Part shown: positions 1-7,945 of the stretch, piece after piece | Layout of the letters: every line of letters starts with the position of its first letter | Position numbering within the stretch: position 1 is the stretch's first letter | Assembly: GCF_003604195.1 (NCBI RefSeq) | Contig: NZ_QXGR01000008.1 | Span: 62,001-126,000, forward strand | Direction: 5' to 3' | Length of the DNA stretch: 64,000 nt | From: Simplicispira lacusdiani | GTDB lineage: Bacteria > Pseudomonadota > Gammaproteobacteria > Burkholderiales > Burkholderiaceae_C | Notes under the pieces: generated by a model | Told to the model about the DNA's origin: nothing | Database searches by the model: none | What the model saw: only the letters and a program-made list of their open reading frames with translations | Made by a program: the position numbers and the translations under genes

Positions 1-1
1 G

Positions 2-130
2 GCGCCCTATGTCGCCCGCTCGCCCGGCGTGCGCGAGCTGATGGCCCAGGCCGCCGCCGTGGGCTGGTTCGCGCTGGTGCTGGGCGTGGCCCTGTTGGCA
101 CGCCCCGCCTTGCAGTGGCTGCGCCGGTAA
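2..130 (+). CDS. 3' end of a membrane protein gene (partial)
   Basis: Only the last 42 codons are present, read in the frame that begins at base 2 and ends at TAA. The peptide contains one clear hydrophobic segment (VGWFALVLGVALLA) followed by a short basic tail (LRR), so it is the last transmembrane helix and cytoplasmic end of an integral membrane protein. A major-facilitator transporter such as AmpG is possible, but too little remains to decide. The stop codon is directly followed by the ATG of the next gene (TAAATG), which suggests the two are co-transcribed and translationally coupled. Confidence 0.6.
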   Translation, partial: APYVARSPGVRELMAQAAAVGWFALVLGVALLARPALQWLRR

Positions 131-352
131 ATGCTGCCCGCCATCGCACACCACGGCGCCACCGACCGCGCCTCGGCCCTCGCCCTGTTCGAGGCCCTGC
201 AGCGCTGCGCCCAGGAACGCGGCGTGGCGCTGCGCCCGCCGCCGCCCGAACCCACAAGCTGCTGCGGCCGGGGCTGCAACGGCTGCGTGTGGGAGGGCTT
301 CCTGCACGCCGCCGAGTACTGGCGCCTGGACGCGCTGGAACTGCTGGCCTAG
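131..352 (+). CDS. Oxidoreductase-like domain protein (73 aa)
   Basis: A small protein with the cysteine-rich signature of the oxidoreductase-like N-terminal family (PF09791): PPPPEPTSCCGRGCNGCVW at residues 37-55, then WEGFLHAAEYW. The four clustered cysteines suggest metal or redox chemistry, but the biochemical role of the family is not established. The ATG directly abuts the upstream stop codon. Its own TAG stop lies in CCTAGGGCCTGTTC, which resembles the end of the inverted-repeat element found at 7653. Family assignment rests on the motif only. Confidence 0.75.
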   Translation: MLPAIAHHGATDRASALALFEALQRCAQERGVALRPPPPEPTSCCGRGCNGCVWEGFLHAAEYWRLDALELLA

Positions 353-365
353 GGCCTGTTCACAC
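348..365. repeat. Solo terminal-repeat-like sequence
   Basis: CCTAGGGCCTGTTCACAC matches the outer end of the inverted-repeat element at 7653 (CTAGGGCCTGTTCCCAC) but has no partner copy nearby. It is probably a remnant end or a chance match. It overlaps the stop codon of the preceding gene. Confidence 0.35.
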
Positions 366-1292
366 CCCCCAGAACCCCGCCGCCAGGCCCAGCCCGTGCA
401 GCACGGCGGCCGCGATGCCCAGCACCAGGGCCGGGCGCAGGCGCTCGGGGTGGCGCGCATGGCGCCGCAGCAGCACAGCCCCCGCCAGCGACAGCGGCAG
501 CGACGCCAGCGCCCACAGCACGGACGCCGGCAGCGCGCCCCACGCCACCAGCACGGCCAGCCCGCCATGCGCCAGCAGCGCCAGGGCCAGGTACACCCAG
601 GTGGCGCGCGCCGGCGTGAGCCGCACCACCAGCGTGCGCTTGCCCACCTGGGCGTCGGGCGCCGCGTCGGGGAAACCGTTGGCGATCAAGATGTTGGCGA
701 TCAGCAGCGCGTAGCTGGCGCCGGCGGCCATGGGGGCCAGCGCGAACTGGCCGCGCTGCACATAGTCGGCGCCCACCACCATGAGGCCCCAGGCCAGGCC
801 CACGGCCAGTTCGCCCAGGCCACGCGACATCAGCGCCAGCGGCGGCATGGAATAGGCCCAGCCCAGCAGCATGCCCGCCAGCCCCACCAGCAGCAGCGCG
901 GGACCGCTGTGCCAGGCCAGCCACAGGCCTCCGGGCACCACCAGCGCCAGCAGGGCCAGGGCCACGGCGCGCATGTCGCGTGCCTGCACCACGCCGCCCT
1001 GCACCAGGCGCGAACCGCCGGTGAACGGAAACAGGCCCTGCGTGTTGGCCGCGTCGGCGCCGTTGAGCGCATCGGCGTGGTCGTTGAGCATGTTGGCTGC
1101 CGCGTGCAGCATCAGCGCCAGCAGCAGCGTGAGCAGCGCCGGGCCGGCCGACAGCCCACCCCCAGCGGCGTGCGCGGATGCGATGCCGATGGCGCAGCCC
1201 ACCGCCGTGATGGCGAGAAAGCCCGGGCGCGCCATGCGCAAGACCACCAGGGGCTGGCGCACCATGAGCGCCATCGTTGCAGGAAACGCCAT
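360..1292 (-). CDS. UbiA-family prenyltransferase
   Basis: A 310-residue polytopic membrane protein of the UbiA superfamily, which attaches a polyprenyl chain to an aromatic acceptor at the inner membrane. Both Asp-rich diphosphate/Mg binding motifs are present: NDHADALNGAD (residues 70-80) and NGFPDAAPDAQVGKRTL (about 205-221). The second motif, with GKRTLVVRL, resembles MenA-type enzymes more than 4-hydroxybenzoate octaprenyltransferase. About eight hydrophobic segments are visible. The start at MAFPATM was chosen for its GAGGGAG ribosome-binding site. The frame stays open far upstream only because of high GC. It is divergent from a quinone-pathway hydroxylase, which fits a quinone-related role; the substrate is unknown. 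Confidence 0.8.
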   Translation of the reverse strand: MAFPATMALMVRQPLVVLRMARPGFLAITAVGCAIGIASAHAAGGGLSAGPALLTLLLALMLHAAANMLNDHADALNGADAANTQGLFPFTGGSRLVQGGVVQARDMRAVALALLALVVPGGLWLAWHSGPALLLVGLAGMLLGWAYSMPPLALMSRGLGELAVGLAWGLMVVGADYVQRGQFALAPMAAGASYALLIANILIANGFPDAAPDAQVGKRTLVVRLTPARATWVYLALALLAHGGLAVLVAWGALPASVLWALASLPLSLAGAVLLRRHARHPERLRPALVLGIAAAVLHGLGLAAGFWGV

Positions 1293-1360
1293 CTGCCCTC
1301 CCTCGAAAAGTCGGTGAACGAATTCTGGCAGGCCGGCCCTGCCCCCAGGGCGCCATGCAC

Positions 1361-1385
1361 TATTATTTTGATAGCTTAGGGCGCA
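1361..1385. repeat. Short AT-rich dispersed repeat, copy 1
   Basis: TATTATTTTGATAGCTTAGG plus GCGCA is a partial copy of the ATAGCT..AGCGCTT repeat family found at least nine times in this window. It sits in the divergent gap between the UbiA-family gene and the UbiM-like gene. Confidence 0.5.
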
Positions 1386-1463
1386 GTATATATGGGCATA
1401 GAATGGCATTTTGATCGCAACCAACCTACCGCGATCCGCTGCGGCGGTTTGCGGTCCCATGCC

Positions 1464-2675
1464 ATGGACTACGACATCTTGATCAGCGGCGCGGGCCCTG
1501 CCGGCCTGTGCCTCGCGCGCGCGCTTTCGGGCTGCGGGCTGCGCATCGGCGTGGTGGAGCAGCAGCCGCTGGCCGCCATCGAAAACCCCGCCTACGACGG
1601 CCGCGAGATCGCGCTCACCCAGCAGTCGGCGCAGGCCATGCGCGACCTGGGCCTGTGGGCGCGCATCGAGGCCGACGAACCTTCGGCCTTCGCCCAGCTG
1701 CGCGACGCCAAGGTGATGAACGGCCCTTCGCCGTTCGCCATGGTCATCGACCACCAGCTCTCGCGCCACAGCGAACTCGGCTGGCTGGTGTCCAACCACC
1801 TGATCCGCCGCGCCGCCTACCAGGAGGTGCGCGCCGCGCAACAGCAGCACCAGGACATCGAGCTGCTGACCGGCGAACAGGTAACCCGCGCCCACACCGA
1901 CGCCAGCGCCGCGCATGTCACGCTGGCCAGCGGCAAACAGTTGCGCGCGCGCCTGCTGGTGGCGGCCGACAGCCGCTTCTCGGGCACACGCCGCGCGCTG
2001 GGCATCGGCGCCGACATGCACGACTTCGGCCGCTCCATGCTGCTGTGCACCATGTCGCACGAACAACCGCACCACCACGTGGCCTGGGAATGGTTCGGCT
2101 ACGGCCAGACGCTGGCCCTGCTGCCCATGAACGACGACCCGGCCAGCGGCGCGCACCGCTCCTGCGTGGTGCTCACGCTGCCGCACCATGCGCTCGAACC
2201 GCTGGCCGACATGGAAGAGGCCGCGTTCGGCGAAGACATCACGCGCCGCTTCGACCACCGCCTGGGCGCCATGCGGCTCGCCAGCACGCGCCACCTCTAC
2301 CCGCTCGTCGGCGTGCGGCCGCACCGCCTGGTGGCACAGCGCTTCGCCTGCGTGGGCGACGCGGCCGTGGGCATGCACCCCGTGACGGCGCACGGCTTCA
2401 ATTTCGGCCTCCTGGGCATCACCACGCTGGCCGGCCAGCTACGCGCCGCCCACGCCGCCGGCCAGGACATCGCCGCGCCCGACCTGCTGGCACGCTACGA
2501 GCGCGCGCACCGCCGCGCCACGCTGCCGCTGTACCTGGCCACCACCTTCGTGGCCCGCCTCTACACCACCGACCACCCGCCCGCGCGCCTGCTGCGCGAC
2601 GCGGCGCTGCGCGTGGCGCAGAACTTCCCGCCGTTCAAGCGGCTGGTGGCGGCGTCGCTCTCCGGCAAGCACTGA
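1464..2675 (+). CDS. ubiM: FAD-dependent ubiquinone hydroxylase, UbiM-like (UbiH/UbiF/COQ6 family)
   Basis: A 403-residue flavoprotein monooxygenase. The N-terminal Rossmann motif is ISGAGPAGLCLARAL (residues 6-20), DGREIALTQQS follows at about 43-53, and the second FAD motif CVGDAAVGMHPVTAHGFNFG lies near residue 296. Family members hydroxylate the ring of ubiquinone precursors. The DGREIALT signature and C-terminal AQNFPPFKRL resemble UbiM, the variant known from beta- and alphaproteobacteria, rather than UbiH or UbiF. The start was placed at MDYDILISGAG, since homology begins there and the upstream in-frame codons overlap a repeat. Divergent from a UbiA-family gene. The UbiM subgroup call is a recollection of motif style, not a tree. 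Confidence 0.75.
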   Translation: MDYDILISGAGPAGLCLARALSGCGLRIGVVEQQPLAAIENPAYDGREIALTQQSAQAMRDLGLWARIEADEPSAFAQLRDAKVMNGPSPFAMVIDHQLSRHSELGWLVSNHLIRRAAYQEVRAAQQQHQDIELLTGEQVTRAHTDASAAHVTLASGKQLRARLLVAADSRFSGTRRALGIGADMHDFGRSMLLCTMSHEQPHHHVAWEWFGYGQTLALLPMNDDPASGAHRSCVVLTLPHHALEPLADMEEAAFGEDITRRFDHRLGAMRLASTRHLYPLVGVRPHRLVAQRFACVGDAAVGMHPVTAHGFNFGLLGITTLAGQLRAAHAAGQDIAAPDLLARYERAHRRATLPLYLATTFVARLYTTDHPPARLLRDAALRVAQNFPPFKRLVAASLSGKH

Positions 2676-2680
2676 GGGCA

Positions 2681-2767
2681 CAAGCCCCTGGGTGGCTGCG
2701 CCACCGTCCCCTTCTCTGGCATCGCTGCGGGGCGGCCCTTGCGCGGCGATCGCTGGCCTGGGCCGCG
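2681..2767. repeat. GC-rich dispersed intergenic repeat, shortened copy
   Basis: This stretch (CCCCTTCTCTGGCATCGCTG, then GGGGCGGCCCTTGCGCGG and CGCTGGCCTGGGCC) matches the reverse complement of 37831-37952 but lacks about 37 internal bases present there. It lies between the convergent ends of ubiM and gshA and ends next to the gshA stop codon. No ORF is supported in it. Confidence 0.7.
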
Positions 2768-4294
2768 TCAGATCAGCAGGCCTTGCGTTGACATGTACTG
2801 CTGGCGCCATTCCTCGAACGGCAGCGTGTCGGCGGCCTCGATGGCCTGCTGCTGCGCCAGCGACTCCCGCGCCTGGGCCGCGCTGCGCTCTTGCAGTGCC
2901 CCGCTCCAGGGGCGTTCCAGCAGCGCCTCGCGCGCCAGGGCGGACTGGCTGATCGAGAAGGCCGTGAAGTTGTTGCCGTGCGCGGCGGCCATGCGCGCCA
3001 GCACGCGCGCCGAGGGCGTTTCCTGCGGGGCATCGAGCAGCGCCTGGGCGGCTTGCAGGGCCGCGCTGTAGTCGCGCGTGCCGTTGCCGGCGTCGAGCGC
3101 GGCGGCCAGCGGCGCGCATTCCTGCAGGATCTGCGCGGCCCATTCGACCAGCGGCACGCTCTGGCCTCGCCGTTGCAGGCACAGGCCGGGCTCGCGGCCG
3201 CGCTCGGCCGTGAGGTGCTGGTTGCGCTTGAGTTCGGTGATTTCCTCGGGCGTGTCGGGCGGGCTGTCGGAGAGCAGGCAGTGCAGCAGGAACACGTCGA
3301 GCAGGCGCATGGTCTGCGCGGTGATGCCCACCGGCACGAAGGGGTCGAGGTCCATCAGGCGCACCTCGACATATTCCACGCCGCGCTCGCGCAACGCGTG
3401 CAGCGGGCGCTCGCCCGTGCGCACCACGCGCTTGGGACGGATGGTGCCGTAGAACTCGTTCTCGATCTGCAGCAGGCTGGTGCCGAGCTGGTTGTAGTCG
3501 CCCCCCGGGTTGCGGATGCCCACGGCCTCGTAGGCCGGGTAGGGCCGCGTGAGCGCCTCCTGCAGCGAATTGGCGTAACCCTCCAGGCCGTTGTAGCTCA
3601 CGGCCAGCGTGGCCTGCGCGTCGCTCTGGTAGCCCAGGCGGCCCATGCGCAGCGAGGTGGCATGCGGCAGGTACAGCGCCTGGCCGCCCAGCGACTGCAG
3701 CGCGTGCGGCCGGCCCTGGGCGAAGCACGGGCACATGGCCGGCGAGGCGCCGAACAGGTACAGCAGCACGAAGGCCTGGCGGCGGAAGTTGCGGATCAGC
3801 GCGAAATACTGCTCGCTGCTCACGCCCGGCATCGACCAGTTGTAGTGGATGCCGCAGATGGTCTGCATGCGCCGGCCATAGCGGTGGCCCAGGCCCATGC
3901 GGTAGACGCTCTTGGCGCGCCCGATGTTGGAACTGCCGTAGCGCGCCAGCGGGATGGTTTCGTCGGTGGGCAGGCCGCACGGCATGCTGGAGACCCAGAG
4001 CATCTCGTCGCCCTGGGCGCGCAGCGTCTGGTAGACAAACTGGTGGATCTCGGTGAGCTCGTCCAGGCAATCCTGCACGCCCAGGTGCGCGCCGGTGACC
4101 AGCTCGATCTGCGACTCGCTGTAATCGGTGGTGATGTGCGGGTGGGTGAGGGCCGAGCCCAGCGGCAGCGGGTGCGGCGTGAGGGCCAGCGCCCCCGAGG
4201 GCAGGACGCGCAGGCCCTCTTTCTCGATGCCGCGGCGGATGCCGGCCAGGCTTTCGGGGGACTGCGCGCTGATGCGTTCCTGCAAGGTGGTCAT
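2768..4294 (-). CDS. gshA: Glutamate-cysteine ligase (GshA, proteobacterial type)
   Basis: Catalyses ATP-dependent joining of L-glutamate and L-cysteine, the first and rate-limiting step of glutathione synthesis, in the cytosol. The 508-residue product is close to the E. coli enzyme (518) and colinear with it: EKEGLRV near residue 25, TDYSESQIELVT (about 75-86), SMPCGLP, and GRRMQTICGIHYNWSMP (about 140-156), then FGASPAMCPCF. The start at MTTLQERISAQ was preferred over an in-frame ATG 14 codons upstream because homology begins there. It stands alone and converges on ubiM across a repeat. gshB is not in the window. Confidence 0.93.
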   Translation of the reverse strand: MTTLQERISAQSPESLAGIRRGIEKEGLRVLPSGALALTPHPLPLGSALTHPHITTDYSESQIELVTGAHLGVQDCLDELTEIHQFVYQTLRAQGDEMLWVSSMPCGLPTDETIPLARYGSSNIGRAKSVYRMGLGHRYGRRMQTICGIHYNWSMPGVSSEQYFALIRNFRRQAFVLLYLFGASPAMCPCFAQGRPHALQSLGGQALYLPHATSLRMGRLGYQSDAQATLAVSYNGLEGYANSLQEALTRPYPAYEAVGIRNPGGDYNQLGTSLLQIENEFYGTIRPKRVVRTGERPLHALRERGVEYVEVRLMDLDPFVPVGITAQTMRLLDVFLLHCLLSDSPPDTPEEITELKRNQHLTAERGREPGLCLQRRGQSVPLVEWAAQILQECAPLAAALDAGNGTRDYSAALQAAQALLDAPQETPSARVLARMAAAHGNNFTAFSISQSALAREALLERPWSGALQERSAAQARESLAQQQAIEAADTLPFEEWRQQYMSTQGLLI

Positions 4295-4396
4295 AAGTTC
4301 GGTGCCAATTTTCTGTATCGGCACGGAACTTAGCATGCCAGGGCCGGGCCTGCCGGCGCCAGGGCTTGCATGACGCGGGTCAAACCCGCCGGCCGT

Positions 4397-5305
4397 TCAG
4401 CCGCGCGCCGCCATGGCCTTCTGCACCTCGATGGTGCCCTGGGCCGCGCCGCTCTGCGGCACCTGCTCGCCCGCGCGCTCGGTCACCTCGGCCAACCGGG
4501 CTGCGAGCTGCTCGGGCGCATCGTCGCCCAGGCCGATGTGCACCCCCTGCGTCAGCGTGATGTGCGCGGCCTCGAACGAGCCGCCGCCAGCGCACAGGAT
4601 GGTGCGGGTCGGCGCGCCCTCGTGCGCCAGCACCAGCATGGCGGGCACCACGGCCTCGGGCTTGAGGGCATCGAGAATTTGCGGCGGGAACAGCGCCTCG
4701 GTCATGCGCGTGGCCGCCGTGGGCGCCAGAGCATTCACGCGGATGTTGTTCTTGGCCCCCTCGATGGCCAGCGTCTGCATCAGGCCCACCTGGGCCAGCT
4801 TGGCCGCGCCATAGTTGCTCTGGCCGAAGTTGCCGTACAAGCCCGTGGACGAGGTCGTCATCACGATGCGGCCGTACTGCTGGGCCACCATGTGCGGCCA
4901 CACCGCCTTGCAGCAGTTCGCCGCGCCCATGAGGTGCACGTCCACCACCAGGCGGAAATCCGCCATGTCCATCTTGGCGAAGGATTTGTCACGCAGGATG
5001 CCCGCGTTGTTCACCAGGATGTCCACGCGTCCCCAGGCATCGATGGCCTGCTGCACCATGGCCTCGACTGCGGCGAAGTCGGTCACCGACGCGCCGTTGG
5101 CCAGCGCCTCGCCGCCCGCCGCGCGGATTTCCTCGACCACCGCCTGCGCCGCCGAGACCGAGCCGCCGCTGCCGTCCACCGCGCCACCCAGGTCGTTCAC
5201 CAGCACCTTGGCGCCGCGCTGGGCCAGCGCCAGCGCATGCAGGCGGCCCAGGCCGCCGCCGGCGCCCGTCACGATGGCCACGCGGCCCTTGAAATCCATA
5301 CCCAT
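4397..5305 (-). CDS. Short-chain dehydrogenase, (3R)-hydroxyacyl-CoA dehydrogenase-like
   Basis: A 302-residue NAD(P)-dependent SDR. The cofactor motif TGAGGGLGR is at residues 13-21, VNDLGG follows the second strand, NNAGIL is near 95, and the catalytic Ser...YGAAK set lies in TSSTGLYGNFGQSNYGAAK. The VNDLGG loop, YGNFGQ and the later ALKPE..VPAMLVLAHE segment are typical of the dehydrogenase domain of peroxisomal multifunctional enzyme type 2 and its bacterial relatives, so a 3-hydroxyacyl-CoA or steroid-type substrate is inferred. The ATG was chosen with AGGAG about 10 bases upstream. No fatty-acid operon partners are adjacent. Confidence 0.82.
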   Translation of the reverse strand: MGMDFKGRVAIVTGAGGGLGRLHALALAQRGAKVLVNDLGGAVDGSGGSVSAAQAVVEEIRAAGGEALANGASVTDFAAVEAMVQQAIDAWGRVDILVNNAGILRDKSFAKMDMADFRLVVDVHLMGAANCCKAVWPHMVAQQYGRIVMTTSSTGLYGNFGQSNYGAAKLAQVGLMQTLAIEGAKNNIRVNALAPTAATRMTEALFPPQILDALKPEAVVPAMLVLAHEGAPTRTILCAGGGSFEAAHITLTQGVHIGLGDDAPEQLAARLAEVTERAGEQVPQSGAAQGTIEVQKAMAARG

Positions 5306-5442
5306 GGTGCATCCACTCCTGTTGTCGATGGTTGAAGAACCCAGTCGCGCACCGGACTGTCCGGTGCCGCCTGCGCGCAGCACTGTAAGCCACAAACCGG
5401 TGCTTGCCAGTACAGTTAGTGACTGCCCCCTAAGAGAGCCCC

Positions 5443-6327
5443 ATGCAGCCCGTCACCCCCACCCATCCCGAAACACCCCGCGACTCCGCCACCGTGGTGC
5501 TGCTGCGCGACACCCCCGCCGGCCTGGAAACCCTGCTGCAGCGCCGCCATGCCCAGATGGCCAACATGGCGGGGATGTATGTGTTCCCGGGCGGCAAGCT
5601 CGACGCCGCCGACAGCGAGCCCGCCAGCACGGCCCTGCTGGACCAGGGCGTGGACGCGCTGCACGCCGGCCTGGGCGAGCCTGGCACGGCCGCTGCCATC
5701 GCCGCCGGCCTGCATGTGGCGGCGCTGCGCGAGGCGCTGGAGGAATGCGGCCTGCTGCTGGCCGAGCCCGCGCAACCGCAAGCGCGGCTGGACGCGCCGC
5801 GCGCCCGCGCCATGCTGCGCGAAGGCCAGCCGTTCGCACAGGTGCTGGCCCAGCTAGGGCTGCGCCTGGCGACGCGGCAACTCGCCCCCTGGTCGCGCTG
5901 GATCACGCCACTGGCGCCCGCCATGGGCACGCGGCGCTTCGACACGCGCTTTTTCGTGGCCCAGGCGCCCGAAGGCCAGACCGCGCTGCACGACAACGAG
6001 GAAACCACCGAGAGCCTGTGGCTCACGCCGCGCACCGCGCTGGAGCAGTACCGCGACGGCCGCATCGAGCTGGCGCCGCCGCAGATCATGAGCCTGGCGC
6101 AGCTGGCGCGCCACGCCACGGTGCGGGACGTGATCGCGGCCGCGCGGCTCCAGCCCCCGCCCACCATCCTGCCCGAGGCCTATGATCAAGACGGCGTGCG
6201 CACCATCTGCTACCCGGGCGACCCGCTGCACTCCGTGCGCGAGCGCGCCCTGCCCGGCCCCACGCGGCTGAGCCGCCAAGCGCGGCACTTCCTGCCCGAG
6301 GACGGGTTCGAGGCGCTCTTTCTCTGA
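5443..6327 (+). CDS. Nudix hydrolase, NUDT19-like
   Basis: A 294-residue Nudix protein. The Nudix box is split: MYVFPGGKLD near residues 46-55 gives the first glycines, and the REALEECG helix follows only after an insertion of about 35 residues. This interrupted box is characteristic of NUDT19-like enzymes, whose studied members hydrolyse CoA or acyl-CoA to phosphopantetheine products. The later segment MGTRRFDTRFFVAQAP matches the family core. The hydrolysed substrate here is inferred. Divergent from the SDR gene, which may also handle acyl-CoA, so a shared role in CoA-ester metabolism is conceivable but unproven. Confidence 0.8.
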   Translation: MQPVTPTHPETPRDSATVVLLRDTPAGLETLLQRRHAQMANMAGMYVFPGGKLDAADSEPASTALLDQGVDALHAGLGEPGTAAAIAAGLHVAALREALEECGLLLAEPAQPQARLDAPRARAMLREGQPFAQVLAQLGLRLATRQLAPWSRWITPLAPAMGTRRFDTRFFVAQAPEGQTALHDNEETTESLWLTPRTALEQYRDGRIELAPPQIMSLAQLARHATVRDVIAAARLQPPPTILPEAYDQDGVRTICYPGDPLHSVRERALPGPTRLSRQARHFLPEDGFEALFL

Positions 6328-6419
6328 GCCCCTGCACCTCGAATGCTATGCATTCAGTAGCGCATGGCGCTTGACCTGATTGCCCTAGAGGCTGTTTTCA
6401 CTATGCAAGGAGTTTCCCC

Positions 6420-6698
6420 ATGAAAGCCATCTGGAACGGCGTGGTCGTCGCCGAGAGCGACGACACCGTGCTCGTGGAAGGCAACCACTACTTCCCCGAG
6501 AGCGCGCTCAAGCGCGAGTTCGTCACCTTCAGCAACCACAAGACCATGTGCCCCTGGAAGGGCCAGGCCACCTACTTCTCGCTGCTCGTCAACGGCGAAC
6601 TCAACCCCGAGGCCGCCTGGACCTACGCCGACCCCAAGCCCGAGGCCGAGGCCGTGCGTGGCCGCGTGGCGTTCTGGAAGGGCGTGACCGTCGCCTGA
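6420..6698 (+). CDS. DUF427 family protein (92 aa)
   Basis: A 92-residue single-domain protein matching DUF427: AIWNGVVVAESDDTVLVEGNHYFP at the N-terminus and CPWKGQATYFSL in the middle (residues 43-54). Members are widespread small beta-barrel proteins without a firmly established function. A good ribosome-binding site (AAGGAG) precedes the ATG. It stands alone, followed by a 347-base gene-free stretch that contains two DnaA-box-bearing repeats. Confidence 0.85.
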   Translation: MKAIWNGVVVAESDDTVLVEGNHYFPESALKREFVTFSNHKTMCPWKGQATYFSLLVNGELNPEAAWTYADPKPEAEAVRGRVAFWKGVTVA

Positions 6699-6701
6699 GG
6701 G

Positions 6702-6776
6702 TTATCCCGGTCCGCACTGGACAATCGTGTGGACAACTCCGGACAAGCCCTGTATGGGCCGCGCAAGTGGTTGATT
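6702..6776. repeat. DnaA-box-like direct repeat, unit 1
   Basis: First of two imperfect direct repeats of about 75 bases: TTATCCCGG, then CTGGACAAT, TGTGGACAA (6728-6736, one base from the reverse complement of a DnaA box), CCGGACAAGCCCTGTATG and ending TTGATT. The gap between units holds nothing recognisable. Confidence 0.6.
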
Positions 6777-6837
6777 GATAAGGGACTGCGGCAGATTGCC
6801 CGTTTTTTATGCAAGGTATTGCCGCGCACGCACCACT

Positions 6838-6911
6838 TATCCCGGCGTCCGCTGGACAATGCTGTGGATAAATCCGGACAAGCCCTGTATGGCCGCGCCA
6901 AGTCCTTGATT
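6838..6911. repeat. DnaA-box-like direct repeat, unit 2 (contains a perfect DnaA box)
   Basis: Second unit: TTATCCCGG, CTGGACAAT, then TGTGGATAA at 6863-6871, the exact reverse complement of the DnaA box TTATCCACA, followed by CCGGACAAGCCCTGTATG and TTGATT. Sequence from here to 6994 has no supported gene. Confidence 0.6.
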
Positions 6912-6994
6912 CTTCAGGACAATCCCTGCGCTGCCTCTTTTTGCGGCAAATGCGGCGCGGCGGCTCCTGCCGCCACGGCAGCACCGAATCACTA

Positions 6995-7023
6995 CCAAAC
7001 TGATAGCTAGAAGCGCTTATTCC
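6995..7023. repeat. Short AT-rich dispersed repeat, copy 2
   Basis: CCAAACTGATAGCTAGAAGC followed by GCTTATTCC keeps the ATAGCT..AAGCGCTTA core of the family. It lies just before the start codon of the DUF938 gene and may overlap its promoter or leader. Confidence 0.55.
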
Positions 7024-7045
7024 TGCTGCGCCGCTGCCATTTTTC

Positions 7046-7654
7046 ATGCCCAATCCGCTGCACAGCCCCGCCGCCGAACGCAACCGCCAGCCCATCCTGG
7101 AGGTGCTGCGCACCCTGTTGCCCGCCACCGGCCATGCGCTGGAGGTGGCCAGCGGCACCGGGCAGCATGCGGCCTGGTTCGCCGCCGCCTTGCCGGGCTG
7201 GACCTGGCAGCCCAGCGACCCGCTGGACGAGCACCTGGCATCGATCAGCGCCTGGTGCGCCGCCGTGCCCAACGTGCAACCGCCCGTGCGGCTGGACGTG
7301 CTGGCGCCCCGGTGGCCTGGCGACGGCCCCGCCTTCGCCACCCCCTTCAACCTGGTGTACTGCGCCAACATGCTGCACATCGCGCCCTGGGCCTGCTGCG
7401 CCGGGCTGATGCAGGGCGCGGCGCGGCACCTGGCGCCGGGCGGGCAACTCGTCACCTACGGGCCGTATCTGGAAGACGGCGTACCCACCGCGCCCAGCAA
7501 CCGCGACTTCGATGCCAGCCTGCGCGAGCGCAACCCGGCCTGGGGCATCCGCCGCCTGGAAGACGTGGCCCAGATGGCCGCCACGGCGGGCCTGCGCCTC
7601 GCCGCGCGCCACGCCCTGCCGGCCAACAACCTGCTGCTGGCCTGGACGCGCTAG
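7046..7654 (+). CDS. DUF938 SAM-dependent methyltransferase-like protein
   Basis: A 202-residue class I methyltransferase-fold protein of the DUF938 family (related to human METTL26). The SAM motif is LEVASGTGQHAAWFA (about residues 32-46), and the acidic motif QPSDPLDEHL and YCANMLHIAPW follow, the latter replacing the usual motif IV. The conserved GPYLEDGVPTAPSNRDFD is also present. No substrate is known for the family. The stop codon TAG overlaps the first base pairs of the inverted-repeat element that follows, so the element was probably inserted exactly at the end of this gene. Confidence 0.8.
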   Translation: MPNPLHSPAAERNRQPILEVLRTLLPATGHALEVASGTGQHAAWFAAALPGWTWQPSDPLDEHLASISAWCAAVPNVQPPVRLDVLAPRWPGDGPAFATPFNLVYCANMLHIAPWACCAGLMQGAARHLAPGGQLVTYGPYLEDGVPTAPSNRDFDASLRERNPAWGIRRLEDVAQMAATAGLRLAARHALPANNLLLAWTR

Positions 7655-7920
7655 GGCCTGTTCCCACTATTTTTGTCAGATGCGTTGCGACCCCAAAAGG
7701 CCAGGCGCCAGGCGCCAAACGAAGCTGGGGAGCGACCCCAGCGAGGTTTGGCAACGCCGCGAATGGCCTTTTGGGGGCGCAACCCGCAGGGAACGGGGTG
7801 AAAGCCGCGCCACTCGTCGTTGCCCTCCTAGCCAAGGCCCCGGCCTTGGCGTTGTCACGCGCCTAGATTGGCGCGGCTTTCACCCCGTTCGCACTGGCAA
7901 AAATAGTGGGAACAGGCCCT
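7653..7920. mobile_element. MITE-like element A with 22-bp perfect terminal inverted repeats
   Basis: Both ends carry the same 22 bp in inverted orientation (outer 20: AGGGCCTGTTCCCACTATTT). Inside are two long hairpins: arms 7685-7703/7764-7782 (18 of 19 pair), enclosing a small stem GCTGGGG/CCCCAGC, and arms 7791-7810/7871-7890 (20 of 20 pair). Short unpaired motifs CTCGTCGTTGC and GCGCCTAGATTG are shared with element B at 43998. No transposase ORF is present, so mobility would depend on a transposase elsewhere. The ends recall IS5-family termini (inference). No clear target duplication was found here. Confidence 0.75.
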
Positions 7921-7945
7921 CGCCCTCCACCCCCTGAACCCGCCC

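Noticed and set aside
6702..6911. Chromosome origin of replication
   Set aside because: Only one perfect DnaA box is present, no AT-rich unwinding element of note, and no dnaA/dnaN/gidA genes; flanking genes are ordinary.
7676..7858. Small ORF inside element A as a transposase or cargo gene
   Set aside because: The frame runs through the hairpin arms, has no motif or ribosome-binding site, and no equivalent frame is conserved in element B.
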